Shown in pieces: positions 41,240 to 50,731 of a stretch of DNA of 64,000 bases. The notes under the pieces are model-generated. The model saw nothing but the letters and a program-made list of their open reading frames with translations. It had not been told where the DNA came from and ran no database searches. Origin of the DNA: an uncultured Oscillibacter sp. (lineage in GTDB: Bacteria > Bacillota > Clostridia > Oscillospirales > Oscillospiraceae); the NCBI GenBank assembly GCA_910576845.1, contig CAJTJA010000007.1:1-64000 (forward strand), given 5' to 3'. Within the stretch, counting starts at the first letter, position 1; each line of letters opens with the position of its first letter. The translations under genes and the position numbers were made by a program.

Positions 41240-42328
41240 TTACGCATGCTCCTCTTCATATTTTCTGAGAAACCTCACCAGCGCTTCCACCCCTTCTTTG
41301 GGCATGGCGTTATAAATGGAAGCTCGGAGACCACCCACGCTTTTGTGACCCTTCAAATTGTCAAAGCCCGCCGCTTTCGCCGCCGCCGCCGCGTCCGCAT
41401 CCTGCTCCCGGCTGGGGGTGACAAACGGCACATTCATCAAGGATCGGTCCTCCCTGCGGACGGCGCCGGTGAAAAACTCGGAGTGATCCAAAAAGTCATA
41501 TAGAATTTCCGCTTTTTCCTTATTCCTCCTGTGCATCTCCTCCAAGCCGCCATTTTCCAGCAGGTATTTGAAAACCTTTCCGCAGCAGTAAATAGCCCAG
41601 CAGTTCGGGGTATTGTAGAGAGAATCGTTATCTGCGTGAGTCTTGTAATTCATATAAGTGGGCACATACTCCGGCAGATCATCCCGAATCAGATCGTCCC
41701 GAATGATTACAATGGCCATACCGGCAGGCCCCACATTTTTCTGCACCCCTCCCCAGATCAGACCATACTTACTCACGTCGCAGGGCCGGGAGAGAAACAT
41801 AGAGGACTGATCTGACACCAGGATTTTTCCCTTGGTATTGGGAAGCTGAAAATAAGTGGTGCCATTGATGGTCTCATTTTCACAGATATAGACATAATCA
41901 GCATTATCCGGAATATCCATATCCCGGCAGTCTGGAATGCAGGAAAAGTTCCTGTCGGCGGAAGAGGCAATGATTTTCACCTCTCCGTATTTCTTCGCCT
42001 CCGCAATAGCCTTTTTCGACCAGGCGCCGGTTTCCACATAGCATCCAAGGCCGTTCTTCATCAGGTTCATAGGCACCATGGCAAACTGAACCGTGCCGCC
42101 GCCCTGAATAAAAAGGACCTTGTAATTTCCCGGAATATTCATCAGTTTCCGAAGATCTGCTTCCGCTTCATCCCGAATCTGCTGAAAAACCCCGGACCGG
42201 TGGCTCATCTCCATGACGCACATGCCGCTCAAGCGGTAGTTCATCATCTCGGCGGCAATCTCCTCCAGCACCGGCTCCGGCATCATAGCAGGGCCGGCAG
42301 AGAAATTATAGGTGCGCCCGTATTTCAT
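41240..42328 (-). CDS. serC: Phosphoserine aminotransferase
   Basis: A 362-residue PLP enzyme converting 3-phosphohydroxypyruvate to phosphoserine. It starts YGRTYNFSAGPAMMPEPVLE; GGGTVQFAMVPMNL and the PLP-lysine block IWGGVQKNVGPAGMA are visible, with SDQSSMFLSRP just before. The ATG at 42328 is eight bases after GGAGG; an in-frame ATG at 42343 would overlap that ribosome site. A small CTGTGA/TCACAG hairpin lies directly upstream. No serA or serB is adjacent. Confidence 0.94.
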   Translation of the reverse strand: MKYGRTYNFSAGPAMMPEPVLEEIAAEMMNYRLSGMCVMEMSHRSGVFQQIRDEAEADLRKLMNIPGNYKVLFIQGGGTVQFAMVPMNLMKNGLGCYVETGAWSKKAIAEAKKYGEVKIIASSADRNFSCIPDCRDMDIPDNADYVYICENETINGTTYFQLPNTKGKILVSDQSSMFLSRPCDVSKYGLIWGGVQKNVGPAGMAIVIIRDDLIRDDLPEYVPTYMNYKTHADNDSLYNTPNCWAIYCCGKVFKYLLENGGLEEMHRRNKEKAEILYDFLDHSEFFTGAVRREDRSLMNVPFVTPSREQDADAAAAAKAAGFDNLKGHKSVGGLRASIYNAMPKEGVEALVRFLRKYEEEHA

Positions 42329-42449
42329 ACGCAGTTCCTCCATTCTGTGACTCTCACAGGTCTCTGCCTCATAAAAGAAGCATACTCTATCATAGTATAG
42401 AAGCCTTTTGCGAAAGAATCAACCAAATTTTACAGTTCTTCCGGTCTAA

Positions 42450-42575
42450 ATATTACTTCCGGACGGAAATGTCGGAAGTAATATGCCATGTTTTGCGGTT
42501 GCCGCCGTTTATGGCGGCGAGCAAAACGGCTGAAATCCAATGGTATGATTTCCGAATTTCAAATTTGGAAATCAT
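42450..42575. other. Three consecutive hairpins in a gene-free gap
   Basis: Stems at 42451-42461/42473-42483 (11 bp), 42490-42496/42521-42527 enclosing 42501-42506/42513-42518, and a nearly unbroken 31-base hairpin at 42545-42575. The whole gap 42329-42909 has no supportable gene; 42628-42800 may be a very diverged inverted copy of the 160-bp repeat. Confidence 0.5.
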
Positions 42576-42909
42576 AACCTTGCGTGTTCAAAACGCAGCA
42601 GATGTTCTGTCTCTCTCAAAATCAGCCATGTTTCAAAAAGGGAAAATTCCCCGGCGGCAGTGTCTTTTTCTCCAGGCGGGCTTCGCGGCACTCTTCAAAA
42701 TTTCCGGCAAATGTTCAAGTTCCCTTGCCGCCTGTGGCAGGGACGCCTTGGCAGGCATCTGTGCGCCCCTTCTTCCGTCTCAAACTCGAGCGGCCGCTCC
42801 CTTCTTCATCCCAGCGCAAAACAGCAGTCTTGCTTTTCACCAAAAATACGCTATACTGTGATAGAAAGCAGCAAATCCGCCGGTGAACGGCTGCGGCGAA
42901 AGGGGACGC

Positions 42910-44241
42910 ATGGTCATGGAAAATTTCAGGCGAAACGCCCGTCAGGGGCTGGAACAGGCAGCGCTCTATGTCCGGGCCCTGGGAAAATGGCTGATTCTGG
43001 CATCAGCGGCTGGCGCTCTCTGCGGTCTGCTGGGCTCCCTGTTTCATGTGGCCGTAGAGTCAGTCACAAAGCTGAGAGAAGCGCAGCCCTGGCTGCTGTA
43101 CTGTCTGCCGCTGGCAGGCCTTGCCATTGTCGGCCTCTATAAGCTTCTGAAAACAGAGGGCCAGGGAACCAACGATATTTTCGATGAGGTCCACCTGGGG
43201 GGCAGTATTTCCATTCTGTTGGTCCCCGCCATCTTTTTGGGCACAGTACTGACCCATCTCTGCGGCGGCTCCGCCGGACGGGAGGGCGCGGCCCTTCAGA
43301 TGGGCGGAGCCCTGGGCTACCGGGTAGGCCGGCTCTGTGGCTTTGACGAGCGGGACCTGCGCATTGCCACCACCACCGGCATGGCCGCCTTCTTTACCGC
43401 CCTCTTCGGAACGCCTCTGACTGCCGCGGTGTTTTCCATTGCTGTGGTCAGTGTGGATTCCTTTTACCATGCCGCCCTGTTTCCGGCCTTGATCGGTGCG
43501 CTGGAGGCCTATGGCATCTCCTGCCTGTTGGGAGTTGCGCCCACCCATTTCACTGTGGATATCCCTGCTTTGGCGGCCGGCCTGCTGGTTCGGACCGGGG
43601 TGCTGGCGGCACTGTGCGGGCTGCTGTCCATTTTATTCTGTGGAACAATTCGCTTTACAGAACACCACCTCGCCCGGTACATTCCCTGCCCCTGGCTTCG
43701 GGCTGTTTTTGGGGGCTGTGCCGTTATCGCCATGACATGGCTGTGCGGCACTGTGGATTACAACGGCGCAGGCATGAACATCATCACCGCCGCTATAGAG
43801 CAGGGAGACGTCCATCCCGCCGCCTTTCTCCTAAAGCTCTTTTTTACCGCCGTCACTCTCGGTGCGGGCTTCAAAGGCGGAGAAGTGGTTCCCTCCTTTT
43901 TTGTAGGCGCGGCGTTTGGCTGTGCCGCAGGACCGCTTTTGGGACTTCCGGCGGGCTTTGCCGCCGCCCTGGGGCTGGTGTCCGTATTCTGCGGCGCTAC
44001 CAACTGTCCCCTGGCGTCCATCGTGCTGTCGGTAGAGCTCTTTGGCAGCGGCGGCCTTTTGTACTTCGCCTTGGCCTGCTGCGTCAGCTATGTCCTTTCA
44101 GGCTATGGTGGGCTGTACTCCAGCCAGACAATCCTGCATTCCAAGCTCAAGGGACTGTACATCAACGTACATACGAACGATTCTGCCGCAGATACGCCGG
44201 CGAAGCAGAAAAAAGCGCAAACCGCCGGCCCCGCTTCATGA
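42910..44241 (+). CDS. ClC-type chloride channel/transporter
   Basis: A 443-residue membrane protein of the ClC family with ten or more hydrophobic segments. Motifs are GGSAGREGAALQMGGALG (the GREGP-type filter region), TTTGMAAFFTALFGTPLTAA, and the late GGEVVPSFFVGAAFGCAAGP (GxFxP region). It could exchange Cl- for H+ or export fluoride, as some bacterial ClCs do; the filter residues do not settle this. The ATG at 42910 is close behind AAAGGGG; the ATG at 42916 is an alternative. Confidence 0.9.
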   Translation: MVMENFRRNARQGLEQAALYVRALGKWLILASAAGALCGLLGSLFHVAVESVTKLREAQPWLLYCLPLAGLAIVGLYKLLKTEGQGTNDIFDEVHLGGSISILLVPAIFLGTVLTHLCGGSAGREGAALQMGGALGYRVGRLCGFDERDLRIATTTGMAAFFTALFGTPLTAAVFSIAVVSVDSFYHAALFPALIGALEAYGISCLLGVAPTHFTVDIPALAAGLLVRTGVLAALCGLLSILFCGTIRFTEHHLARYIPCPWLRAVFGGCAVIAMTWLCGTVDYNGAGMNIITAAIEQGDVHPAAFLLKLFFTAVTLGAGFKGGEVVPSFFVGAAFGCAAGPLLGLPAGFAAALGLVSVFCGATNCPLASIVLSVELFGSGGLLYFALACCVSYVLSGYGGLYSSQTILHSKLKGLYINVHTNDSAADTPAKQKKAQTAGPAS

Positions 44242-44392
44242 GAACAGAGCATCTTTCCGTTTTTACAGTTCTCCAGGCCACGGCACCAAGCCCGGCGCTG
44301 TTTCTGGCTCGTTTTTTCACATCTTTTCCCGCATAAATTTTGCCCCCTATGGCATACTGTCCCAAACGACATCCGCCATGGGGGGCATTTTT

Positions 44393-45118
44393 ATGATAGA
44401 ATTTCCGCGAAGCATCAGCATGACTGTCCTGACGACCCTGCTGTCCATTCTGGCCCTGTTTCTCCTGACCAAACTGATGGGCGCCAAGCAGGTATCCCAA
44501 ATGACCATGTTTGACTATGTAGTAGGCATCACCATCGGTTCCGCGGCCGCGGAGCTGGCAACGGAGCTGGAAGAACCCTACAAGCCTCTTACTGCTCTGA
44601 TTGTCTATGGCCTGGTAGCCACGGTCATCTCCATCCTCTGTTATAAATCCCTGAATGTCCGCTCCGTCATCACGGGACGGCCTATTGTTCTGTTGGAAAA
44701 CGGGATCATTTATCGTGAGAACTTGAAAAAGGCAAAACTGGACCTGAATGAATTTCTCACTTACTGCCGTATTGGAGGCTGGTTCGATCTGAGCCAGCTT
44801 CAAACCGCCGTTTTTGAACCAAACGGCACCATCAGCTTCCTGCCTAAGGAGTCAAACCGCCCCGCCACACCCGCAGATATGAACAAGAACCCTTCCCAGT
44901 CTCAAGTCCAAACTCCTTTCGTTATGGATGGCAAGCTTCTCTCGGGAAATGTCCGCCAATCCGGTAAGGAAGACGAGTGGGTCCGCCGCGCCCTGCTCCG
45001 GCAGGGCTACCGGAGCGAAGAAAATGTTCTCCTGGCGCTCTGGGGCGGCGGGGAAGACCTGACCATTTTTCCTATGGATTCCAAAAAGCAGTCCGGAATG
45101 GCAGCTCAGGACCCGTGA
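44393..45118 (+). CDS. DUF421 (YetF-like) membrane protein
   Basis: A 241-residue protein with three N-terminal helices (TTLLSILALFLLTKLMGAKQ) and the DUF421 core VSQMTMFDYVVGITIGSAAA, then RPIVLLENGIIYRENLKKAK and a C-terminal YetF domain. Members are common in spore-formers; some affect spore membrane or stress traits, but the molecular role is unknown. The ATG at 44393 follows GGGGGG. The 3' end overlaps the convergent HAD gene by 13 bases. Confidence 0.9.
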   Translation: MIEFPRSISMTVLTTLLSILALFLLTKLMGAKQVSQMTMFDYVVGITIGSAAAELATELEEPYKPLTALIVYGLVATVISILCYKSLNVRSVITGRPIVLLENGIIYRENLKKAKLDLNEFLTYCRIGGWFDLSQLQTAVFEPNGTISFLPKESNRPATPADMNKNPSQSQVQTPFVMDGKLLSGNVRQSGKEDEWVRRALLRQGYRSEENVLLALWGGGEDLTIFPMDSKKQSGMAAQDP

Positions 45119-45768
45119 GAAAGGATAAACGATTCCAGCTTCTCCGCCGTGCTTACCACCGCAGAGGCTCCGGCCTCCTGGAGCTCTCCCGGCGCGGCAT
45201 AACCGAAAAACTCCACCCCCGCGCAGTCCAAGCCGCAGGCCTTGGCTCCCAAAACATCAAATTTCCGGTCTCCCACCATCAATACCCGGGGAGCATCGGC
45301 CTCCGTCAGGCCTAATTGGCTCATAGCCTCCCGGATTACGTCCTCCTTCGCCCAGTCTCCGCCTGGGGGACTGCCCACCAGGGCGGAAAGAAACGGCGCG
45401 AAACCAAAGCGCGCACAGATGGAACGGCATAAATTCTCCGGCTTGGAGGAGGCCAGGGCCAAAACATACCCCTTCTCTCTCAAGCGGCCCATTACCTCCA
45501 CCATGCCGGGCGCCGCCCGGTTCTCATACTGTCCAACCGGCTCGTAACGAAGCCGGAAGCGCTCCACAGCCTCCGCCGCCTTTTCAGCGCTGTAGCCGCA
45601 AAAGCGGGTGAAAGAGTCCTGAAGGGGAGGGCCAATGAACCGCAGAAGGACATCCTCTTCCGGCACAGGGTCTCCGTAACTCTCAATGGTCTCCTGAACA
45701 CAGTGGACAATACCCTCCCGCGAATCCGTCAGAGTGCCGTCCAAATCAAACAATATATAGCGATACAT
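45106..45768 (-). CDS. HAD-family phosphatase (phosphoglycolate phosphatase-like)
   Basis: A 220-residue HAD hydrolase. Motif I FDLDGTLTDS holds the nucleophile Asp, motif II ALASSKP follows the alpha-helical cap, and motif III/IV are around VLMVGDRKFDVLGAKACGLD. It resembles Gph/YjjG-type small-molecule phosphatases; the substrate cannot be named. The ATG at 45768 follows AGGAGG, almost abutting the upstream hydrolase gene. Confidence 0.93.
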   Translation of the reverse strand: MYRYILFDLDGTLTDSREGIVHCVQETIESYGDPVPEEDVLLRFIGPPLQDSFTRFCGYSAEKAAEAVERFRLRYEPVGQYENRAAPGMVEVMGRLREKGYVLALASSKPENLCRSICARFGFAPFLSALVGSPPGGDWAKEDVIREAMSQLGLTEADAPRVLMVGDRKFDVLGAKACGLDCAGVEFFGYAAPGELQEAGASAVVSTAEKLESFILSHGS

Positions 45769-45769
45769 G

Positions 45770-46510
45770 TCAATCCTCCTCGGGGAACCTGGGGACAATG
45801 ACACCCCGCGCATGTTCGTCCAGCTTCAAAGAGGGACCGTTCAGCCGTTGTGACTCAGGCCACAGGGCCAGGAAATCCTCCACCCCCGCTACATTGGGCA
45901 GGCCATAGGGAGCATGGCGGTAATGCATGGGAACAACGCATTTCGCTTTCAGAGCCTCGCAGACTGCGTTGGCTTCCCGGGCGTCCACGGTATAAGTGCC
46001 GCCCACAGGAATCAGCACGGCATCCAGCGGCCCGACGGCTTCTATCTGCTCTGCCGAGAGCTGGTGCCCCAAGTCCCCCAGGTGGGCGATGGTAAATCCC
46101 CCCGCCGAGAGGACATGGACGGTATTGGTCCCCCGGAGCGCCCCGCCCTGGCCGTCATGGAATGTCTCCACCGTGCGGATAGAGAAAGGGCACTGGCCCT
46201 CAAAGGGAACGGTCTCCGCCTGGTCCACGGCATTGTGGTCAAAGTGTCCGTGACTGCACAGGATTTTATGGACCGGGAGTTTCTTTTCCGCCAAGGACGC
46301 AGCCTCACCGTCCACAAAGACCCGCATCTTCACTGCCAGGGTGTAGAAGCCCTTCTCTCTTATGGCGGCCCGGGACTCCCAGGAGGCGGCCCGGACAGCG
46401 GTTTCCATCAGCGGCGGATAGCCCTCTACGCCGGTGTAAGGGTCCAGCAGAATTATATAGCCGTCCTGCTCCACAAGAAAACAGGCGTGGCCCAGCCAGG
46501 TGAGTTTCAT
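45770..46510 (-). CDS. Metallo-beta-lactamase-fold metal-dependent hydrolase (UPF0173-like)
   Basis: A 246-residue MBL-fold enzyme. It opens MKLTWLGHACFLVEQDGYII, has the zinc motif SHGHFDHN, then HLGDLGH and MHYRHAPYG as later metal ligands. The family includes UlaG- and UPF0173-type hydrolases; no substrate is evident. The ATG at 46510 follows AGGAGG. The gene is the first of a two-gene unit with the HAD phosphatase (one-base gap). Confidence 0.92.
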   Translation of the reverse strand: MKLTWLGHACFLVEQDGYIILLDPYTGVEGYPPLMETAVRAASWESRAAIREKGFYTLAVKMRVFVDGEAASLAEKKLPVHKILCSHGHFDHNAVDQAETVPFEGQCPFSIRTVETFHDGQGGALRGTNTVHVLSAGGFTIAHLGDLGHQLSAEQIEAVGPLDAVLIPVGGTYTVDAREANAVCEALKAKCVVPMHYRHAPYGLPNVAGVEDFLALWPESQRLNGPSLKLDEHARGVIVPRFPEED

Positions 46511-46591
46511 ATAGACATCCTCCTTATTTTATTGTTTTTCCGTAAAGTTCAGGGCGTTCTGGCACAGTGCCCGCCTTGACTCGAAATCAGC

Positions 46592-46628
46592 ATACTAAGG
46601 GAGCGGGTTTTACCCGCTCCCTTAGTAT
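46592..46628 (-). terminator. Hairpin after the DUF4349 gene
   Basis: A perfect 17-bp stem (46592-46608 with 46612-46628) touching the DUF4349 stop codon. It has no clear T run, so it may act as an mRNA 3' end stabiliser rather than an intrinsic terminator. Confidence 0.65.
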
Positions 46629-46629
46629 A

Positions 46630-47634
46630 TCAGTCTTTCAGTTGTTTGTCATCCGAATTTTTCGGCTCGCCTTTCTTCCGCCGGAAGAAGCCGCCCATCC
46701 GGGTCTTGGGGGCGCCGCTCTCCCGCTGGGTCCGCCGCCGCATAGAAACCCGGACTGCCGCCAGAATAACCAGCGCCCACAGTACCATCCATGTCCAATT
46801 ATAGGCCAGGAAGACGGCCATGTCCTGAAGGAAGTCCCCAAAGGCGCAGAGCCCATCGCCAAAGGCGTTGCTCAAACGGCTTCCGAAGGTAGGCGGGGCT
46901 TCCTCCACCGTGGAAAGACGCAGGACCTCCCGGAGACGTATATCCACTGTGGCAAAATCCACCAAGGCATCATAATGCCGGAGAGACCCGGTGAGCTGCT
47001 CGATCTGGAGCTCCGTCTCTGCGATAGCACTTTCCAGGGCAATAATGTCCTCCATGTTCTCCGCCCGGGCAAGCAACGCCTGGAGCCGCTCCATCTTGGT
47101 CCGCTGGGTGGTTAGGCGGCTTTCCGCATCGTAGTATGCTTCGCTGATGTTATCCGCATTTCGGTCCTGGCTGATAACATGGCCTATTTCCCCAACACGT
47201 TTTAAAAAGCCGTCAAACTGGGCGGCTGGAACCCGAACCGTATAACTGGCGTTCCGCCGCCCGTCGCCGTAGCTGCCGGTGGAGGCATATTCCAGATAGC
47301 CTCCCAGCTGGTCCACCAGGGCCTCCAGGCCGGAAGAGCATGTCTCAAAGTCTGTGGTTTCCGCATCAATGCTGGCCGTGTACACCATCTTGGCGTTCAT
47401 CAGGCGATTTTCGCCGCCAGACGGAGCGTCATTGTCCGCCGGGGCCGCCTCGGGGGCCGCCTGTTCAACGCCGTTGAAGCCGAAGTGCTGCGCGTCGAAA
47501 TAACCGCCGGATGCTCCGGAGGAGTCCGTGGCGACGGCAGCGGGTTCGCTAGTCCCTCCGGCGCTGCCGCCGCACGCGGTGAGGGTCAGGGCGGCCAGCA
47601 GAGCCGCCAGGAACAAGGACAGTCCTCTCTTCAT
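46630..47634 (-). CDS. DUF4349 family lipoprotein
   Basis: A 334-residue lipoprotein: signal with lipobox LTAC at about 18-21, a Gly/Ala-rich linker, the DUF4349 domain (about 80-260, with MVYTASIDAETTDFETC and a coiled coil around LQALLARAENMEDII), and a C-terminal transmembrane helix (WTWMVLWALVILAAVRV) before a basic tail. This two-ended anchoring is the usual DUF4349 layout. Function unknown. Confidence 0.88.
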   Translation of the reverse strand: MKRGLSLFLAALLAALTLTACGGSAGGTSEPAAVATDSSGASGGYFDAQHFGFNGVEQAAPEAAPADNDAPSGGENRLMNAKMVYTASIDAETTDFETCSSGLEALVDQLGGYLEYASTGSYGDGRRNASYTVRVPAAQFDGFLKRVGEIGHVISQDRNADNISEAYYDAESRLTTQRTKMERLQALLARAENMEDIIALESAIAETELQIEQLTGSLRHYDALVDFATVDIRLREVLRLSTVEEAPPTFGSRLSNAFGDGLCAFGDFLQDMAVFLAYNWTWMVLWALVILAAVRVSMRRRTQRESGAPKTRMGGFFRRKKGEPKNSDDKQLKD

Positions 47635-47731
47635 CCTGAAAATCCTCCTTCTCCGCCCCGTCTTCCACGCGGGGCCTTTATTGATATAGACGAACTTTAC
47701 AGGGAGAAGGTTCCGGAAATCCCCAATTTTT

Positions 47732-48090
47732 TTAGTCCATCAGGGTTTCCCATGTCTCTGCGTGGTACGCATCGAAGCACATACGGACCTGCTCTTCCGT
47801 GTTTTTCTCTCCCGTCACGCTCTTGAACCAAAAGGATTTTTCCATCCCGGAATACGGCCGCCCGGGTATCCAGCTTGGGAGTCTGATAGCCTGTCTCGCA
47901 GCAAAAGATATCTCTTACCGTTTCCACCGGCAGCGCCGTCTTGTACGCCAGCATTTCGGCGGCAATCTCCCGAACTCGCTGGAAGCGCTCAATGTCAAAG
48001 GGATCTCCCGTAGTACAGCCCTGCCTGGACCAGAGCTTGAAGCTCTACTGCCCAATCCAGCCAAGGGGCTGTTTGTTTCGTTCGTTCCAT
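47732..48090 (-). pseudogene. NUDIX hydrolase remnant (frameshift and internal deletion)
   Basis: The ATG at 48090 begins MERTKQTAPWLDWAVELQAL and then YYGR, the N-terminal helper domain of a clostridial NUDIX hydrolase. A frameshift at about 48003-48006 is needed to continue as DPFDIERFQRVREIAAEMLA and then TRAAVFRDGKILLVQERDG. The whole NUDIX box (GX5EX7REUXEEXGU) is missing. In a third frame the text resumes as EKNTEEQVRMCFDAYHAETW and stops at 47732-47734, which looks like the C-terminus. So a two-step decay is visible, and no active enzyme is expected. Confidence 0.75.
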
Positions 48091-48152
48091 ATAGCCACCC
48101 CTATTGACTTATAAAAACAGGGTCCCGGAAATGGGACCCCGTTTGGTACATA

Positions 48153-49085
48153 TTACGCCACCGCCGAGAAAGGCGTCCGCGTCTTTTGATTTTCTTCACC
48201 CCGGCGGGCAGTTTCCTGCCGCACGGCATTATCCGTATCCGCTTTGGTGACGGTACGGGTAGTGCCGCCGGAAACATAGGATTTACCGCACTCTGGGCAA
48301 ATCCCCGTGTGCATAGTCACACTCTGGCTGACCACCTTCCGGCCCTCCCGGTCGGCCTTGGCCTGCTCCCGGTAAACATGTTCCATCTCATGACCCCGGA
48401 CAGCGGAGGCCGCCTGTTCCGGCTTGACATTCGTAGGCGTCTGGAATGAAACACCCATGTCGTCGGACCCGTCCTGATACTTCCGCTCCTCGCAGGTCTG
48501 GCACTCGCCCTCCTTCAGGGCCTCTTGGGCGCTCTCCACCCCCTGAGCAGCTTTGCCATTCATCTCCTCCGCGTCCTTTTCCTCCTGACCAGGAAGAACC
48601 GCAGCAGATTTTTCATCTTCCCGCTCCGGCAGGCCGGGGAGCTTCGGCGCTCCGCCGTTCAAAACATTCTCCGCACCCTTCAAATCGTTTTTCGCCAGAG
48701 CGTCTTCCGCCTTGAACAACTGTCCTTCCAACACATTCCGCTTCGCACCCTGGACCGGGCCAGCCTCTTCAGAGGACTCCAGACGTCCTTCTTCGTCAAT
48801 GCCGCCCTGCCGCATCCGCATTCGCGCGGCCATCGCTGCCGGATCATTCTCCAGACGGCTGGTCAGCTCCGGCAAAGACAGCTCATCCCTGGAAACCGGC
48901 CGCGCTGCTCCCACAGGCTGCACCGGCGTCTCCGGCGACGCAGCCTTCCGCGCCGTCCACATCTGTCCATGCTGTGTCTGCCCGGTTTCCTGCGCACTCC
49001 GGGCACTCTCCATCAGCCGGTTCTGATAAAAGGATGCGGCATAGCGCATTCCATAACTCCCTGCGCCGGATATTCCGCCAATCAT
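48153..49085 (-). CDS. Putative HExxH metalloprotease (SprA-related family)
   Basis: A 310-residue protein without a signal peptide. The N-terminal half is low-complexity and rich in Gln, Glu and Ala. The C-terminal half has DMGVSFQTPTNVKPEQAASA followed by VRGHEMEHVYREQAKA, an HExxH zinc site, then ICPECGKSYVSGG, a second Cys pair that may hold a structural zinc. The arrangement matches SprA-related putative metalloproteases; substrate and role are unknown. The start MIGGISGAGSYGMRYA resembles flagellar-associated small proteins. Confidence 0.75.
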   Translation of the reverse strand: MIGGISGAGSYGMRYAASFYQNRLMESARSAQETGQTQHGQMWTARKAASPETPVQPVGAARPVSRDELSLPELTSRLENDPAAMAARMRMRQGGIDEEGRLESSEEAGPVQGAKRNVLEGQLFKAEDALAKNDLKGAENVLNGGAPKLPGLPEREDEKSAAVLPGQEEKDAEEMNGKAAQGVESAQEALKEGECQTCEERKYQDGSDDMGVSFQTPTNVKPEQAASAVRGHEMEHVYREQAKADREGRKVVSQSVTMHTGICPECGKSYVSGGTTRTVTKADTDNAVRQETARRGEENQKTRTPFSAVA

Positions 49086-49229
49086 ACGCTCACCTCATAT
49101 TCAAAATCATGACCGGGGACAATCCCCCTCCAACAGTTAACTTCTCTTTATATAGTATACCATATTCTTTCCAAACTGCAAGCCTGTTTTTGCTCCGCGG
49201 ACCGCCGCAAAATAGCGGCTGGCTCACGC

Positions 49230-50642
49230 TTAGACCGGCTCTCCGTACAGCGCCCAGGTATTGCTTCCCGTGACATGCACATCCAAAAATTGTCCGACAA
49301 GCTCTTTCCCGCCCTTCAGGCGGACCAAACGGTTTCCCTCTGTCCGTGAGGAGAGAGGGAAGTCCCCGTCGTCACTCTCGCCGTCCACCAGTACCCGGAG
49401 CATCTTTCCCACATATCCCGCGTGTATGCCGGCAGATTGTCTGTTTTGAACATCCAGGAGCTTGTCGAACCATTTCTGCTTCTCCGCTCTTGGAACCGGG
49501 TCCGGCATGGCCGCTGCCTTTGTGCCCGGCCGGGGGGAATAGATGAAAGTGAACAGCGCGTCGAACCCCACTTCTTCCACCAGGGATATGGTGTCCATAG
49601 CCTCCGTCTCCGTCTCACCGGGGAAGCCGATAATGACGTCACTGGTCAGCACCAGCTCCGGCATGACAGACCTGGCATAGCGAATGAGTTCCAGGTATTT
49701 CTCACGGGTATACCGCCGGTTCATCTCCCCCAGAACCCGGTTATTTCCAGACTGAAAGGGAAGATGAAGCTGTCTGGCCACATGTCCGCATTTTGCCATC
49801 GTATCAAAAAGGCGGGGGCTGGCATCCTTGGGATGACTGGACATAAACCGTATCCAATAGTCCCCCGGTATCTTGTCAATATCCTCCAAAAGATCGGGGA
49901 AGCGGTATCCTGTCTCCAAATCGTTTCCATAAGAATTAACATTCTGTCCCAGCAGGGTAATGTCCTTGTAACCGGCCTCCACCAGCTCTCGGACCTCCGC
50001 CAGCACAGCTTCCGGGCTGCGGCTGCGTTCTCGTCCCCGGACATAGGGAACAATACAGTAAGAGCAGAAATTATTGCAGCCGTACATAATGGATACCCAG
50101 GCCTTTACCCCCCGTTCACGGACCACCGGCAGGCCCTCAGCAATACCGCCGGGCTCGTCGGCCACGGAAAAAACCCGTTCCTTGGTTTCGTATGCCTGCC
50201 AAAGAAGTTCCGGGAACCGCCAGAGAGCCTGGGGACCGAAGACCAGATCCACATGGCGGTAAGATTCCCTTATCCGCTTCGACACACGTTCTTCCTGCGC
50301 CATGCAGCCGCACAGAACGATCATCTGTTCCGGGTTTTCCTTTTTAGAGTGGGTCAGGATGCCCAAATTCCCAAAAACCCGCTGCTCCGCGTGTTCCCGG
50401 ATGGCGCAGGTGTTCAGTAATACCAGGTCCGCCTCCCCGGCATCCTCAGAGAGGGTAAAGCCCATCGCCTCCAGCATGCCCATGAGACGCTGTCCGTCAG
50501 CCACATTCTGCTGACAGCCAAACGTCTCCACACAAGCGGTGGGATGGGCCTTCCGGGCGGCAAACATGTCCCTTATCTTTTTCTGAAAATCTCGCTGCCG
50601 GACGACAGCGGTTTCCGGGATAATGATTTCTTCACGGTTCAA
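49230..50642 (-). CDS. miaB: tRNA-2-methylthio-N6-dimethylallyladenosine synthase
   Basis: A 470-residue radical-SAM methylthiotransferase that adds a methylthio group to A37 of tRNAs reading U-codons. The N-terminal domain has TFGCQQNVADGQRLMGMLE, NTCAIREHAEQR and VLCGCMAQEE (three auxiliary cluster Cys). The radical-SAM motif is YGCNNFCSYCIVPYVRGRE, and a TRAM domain closes the protein. The chosen start is a TTG at 50642, seven bases after GGAGG; an upstream frame opening would bury this site. Confidence 0.95.
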   Translation of the reverse strand: MNREEIIIPETAVVRQRDFQKKIRDMFAARKAHPTACVETFGCQQNVADGQRLMGMLEAMGFTLSEDAGEADLVLLNTCAIREHAEQRVFGNLGILTHSKKENPEQMIVLCGCMAQEERVSKRIRESYRHVDLVFGPQALWRFPELLWQAYETKERVFSVADEPGGIAEGLPVVRERGVKAWVSIMYGCNNFCSYCIVPYVRGRERSRSPEAVLAEVRELVEAGYKDITLLGQNVNSYGNDLETGYRFPDLLEDIDKIPGDYWIRFMSSHPKDASPRLFDTMAKCGHVARQLHLPFQSGNNRVLGEMNRRYTREKYLELIRYARSVMPELVLTSDVIIGFPGETETEAMDTISLVEEVGFDALFTFIYSPRPGTKAAAMPDPVPRAEKQKWFDKLLDVQNRQSAGIHAGYVGKMLRVLVDGESDDGDFPLSSRTEGNRLVRLKGGKELVGQFLDVHVTGSNTWALYGEPV

Positions 50643-50731
50643 TGCGCTTCCTCCATTGCCCCACAGGCATTCCAAATTTTAATGATGTTATAATCGAATA
50701 ACTTGTAAAGAATCAAAAATCCTTTTCAAGC

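Noticed and set aside
42720..42760. Possible sigma-54 promoter (TGGCAGG...TTGG)
   Set aside because: The -12 element lacks the required GC at the correct distance from the -24 GG.
42469..42861. Plus-strand open frame of 130 codons before the ClC gene
   Set aside because: It runs through three hairpins, has no ribosome site and no family features.
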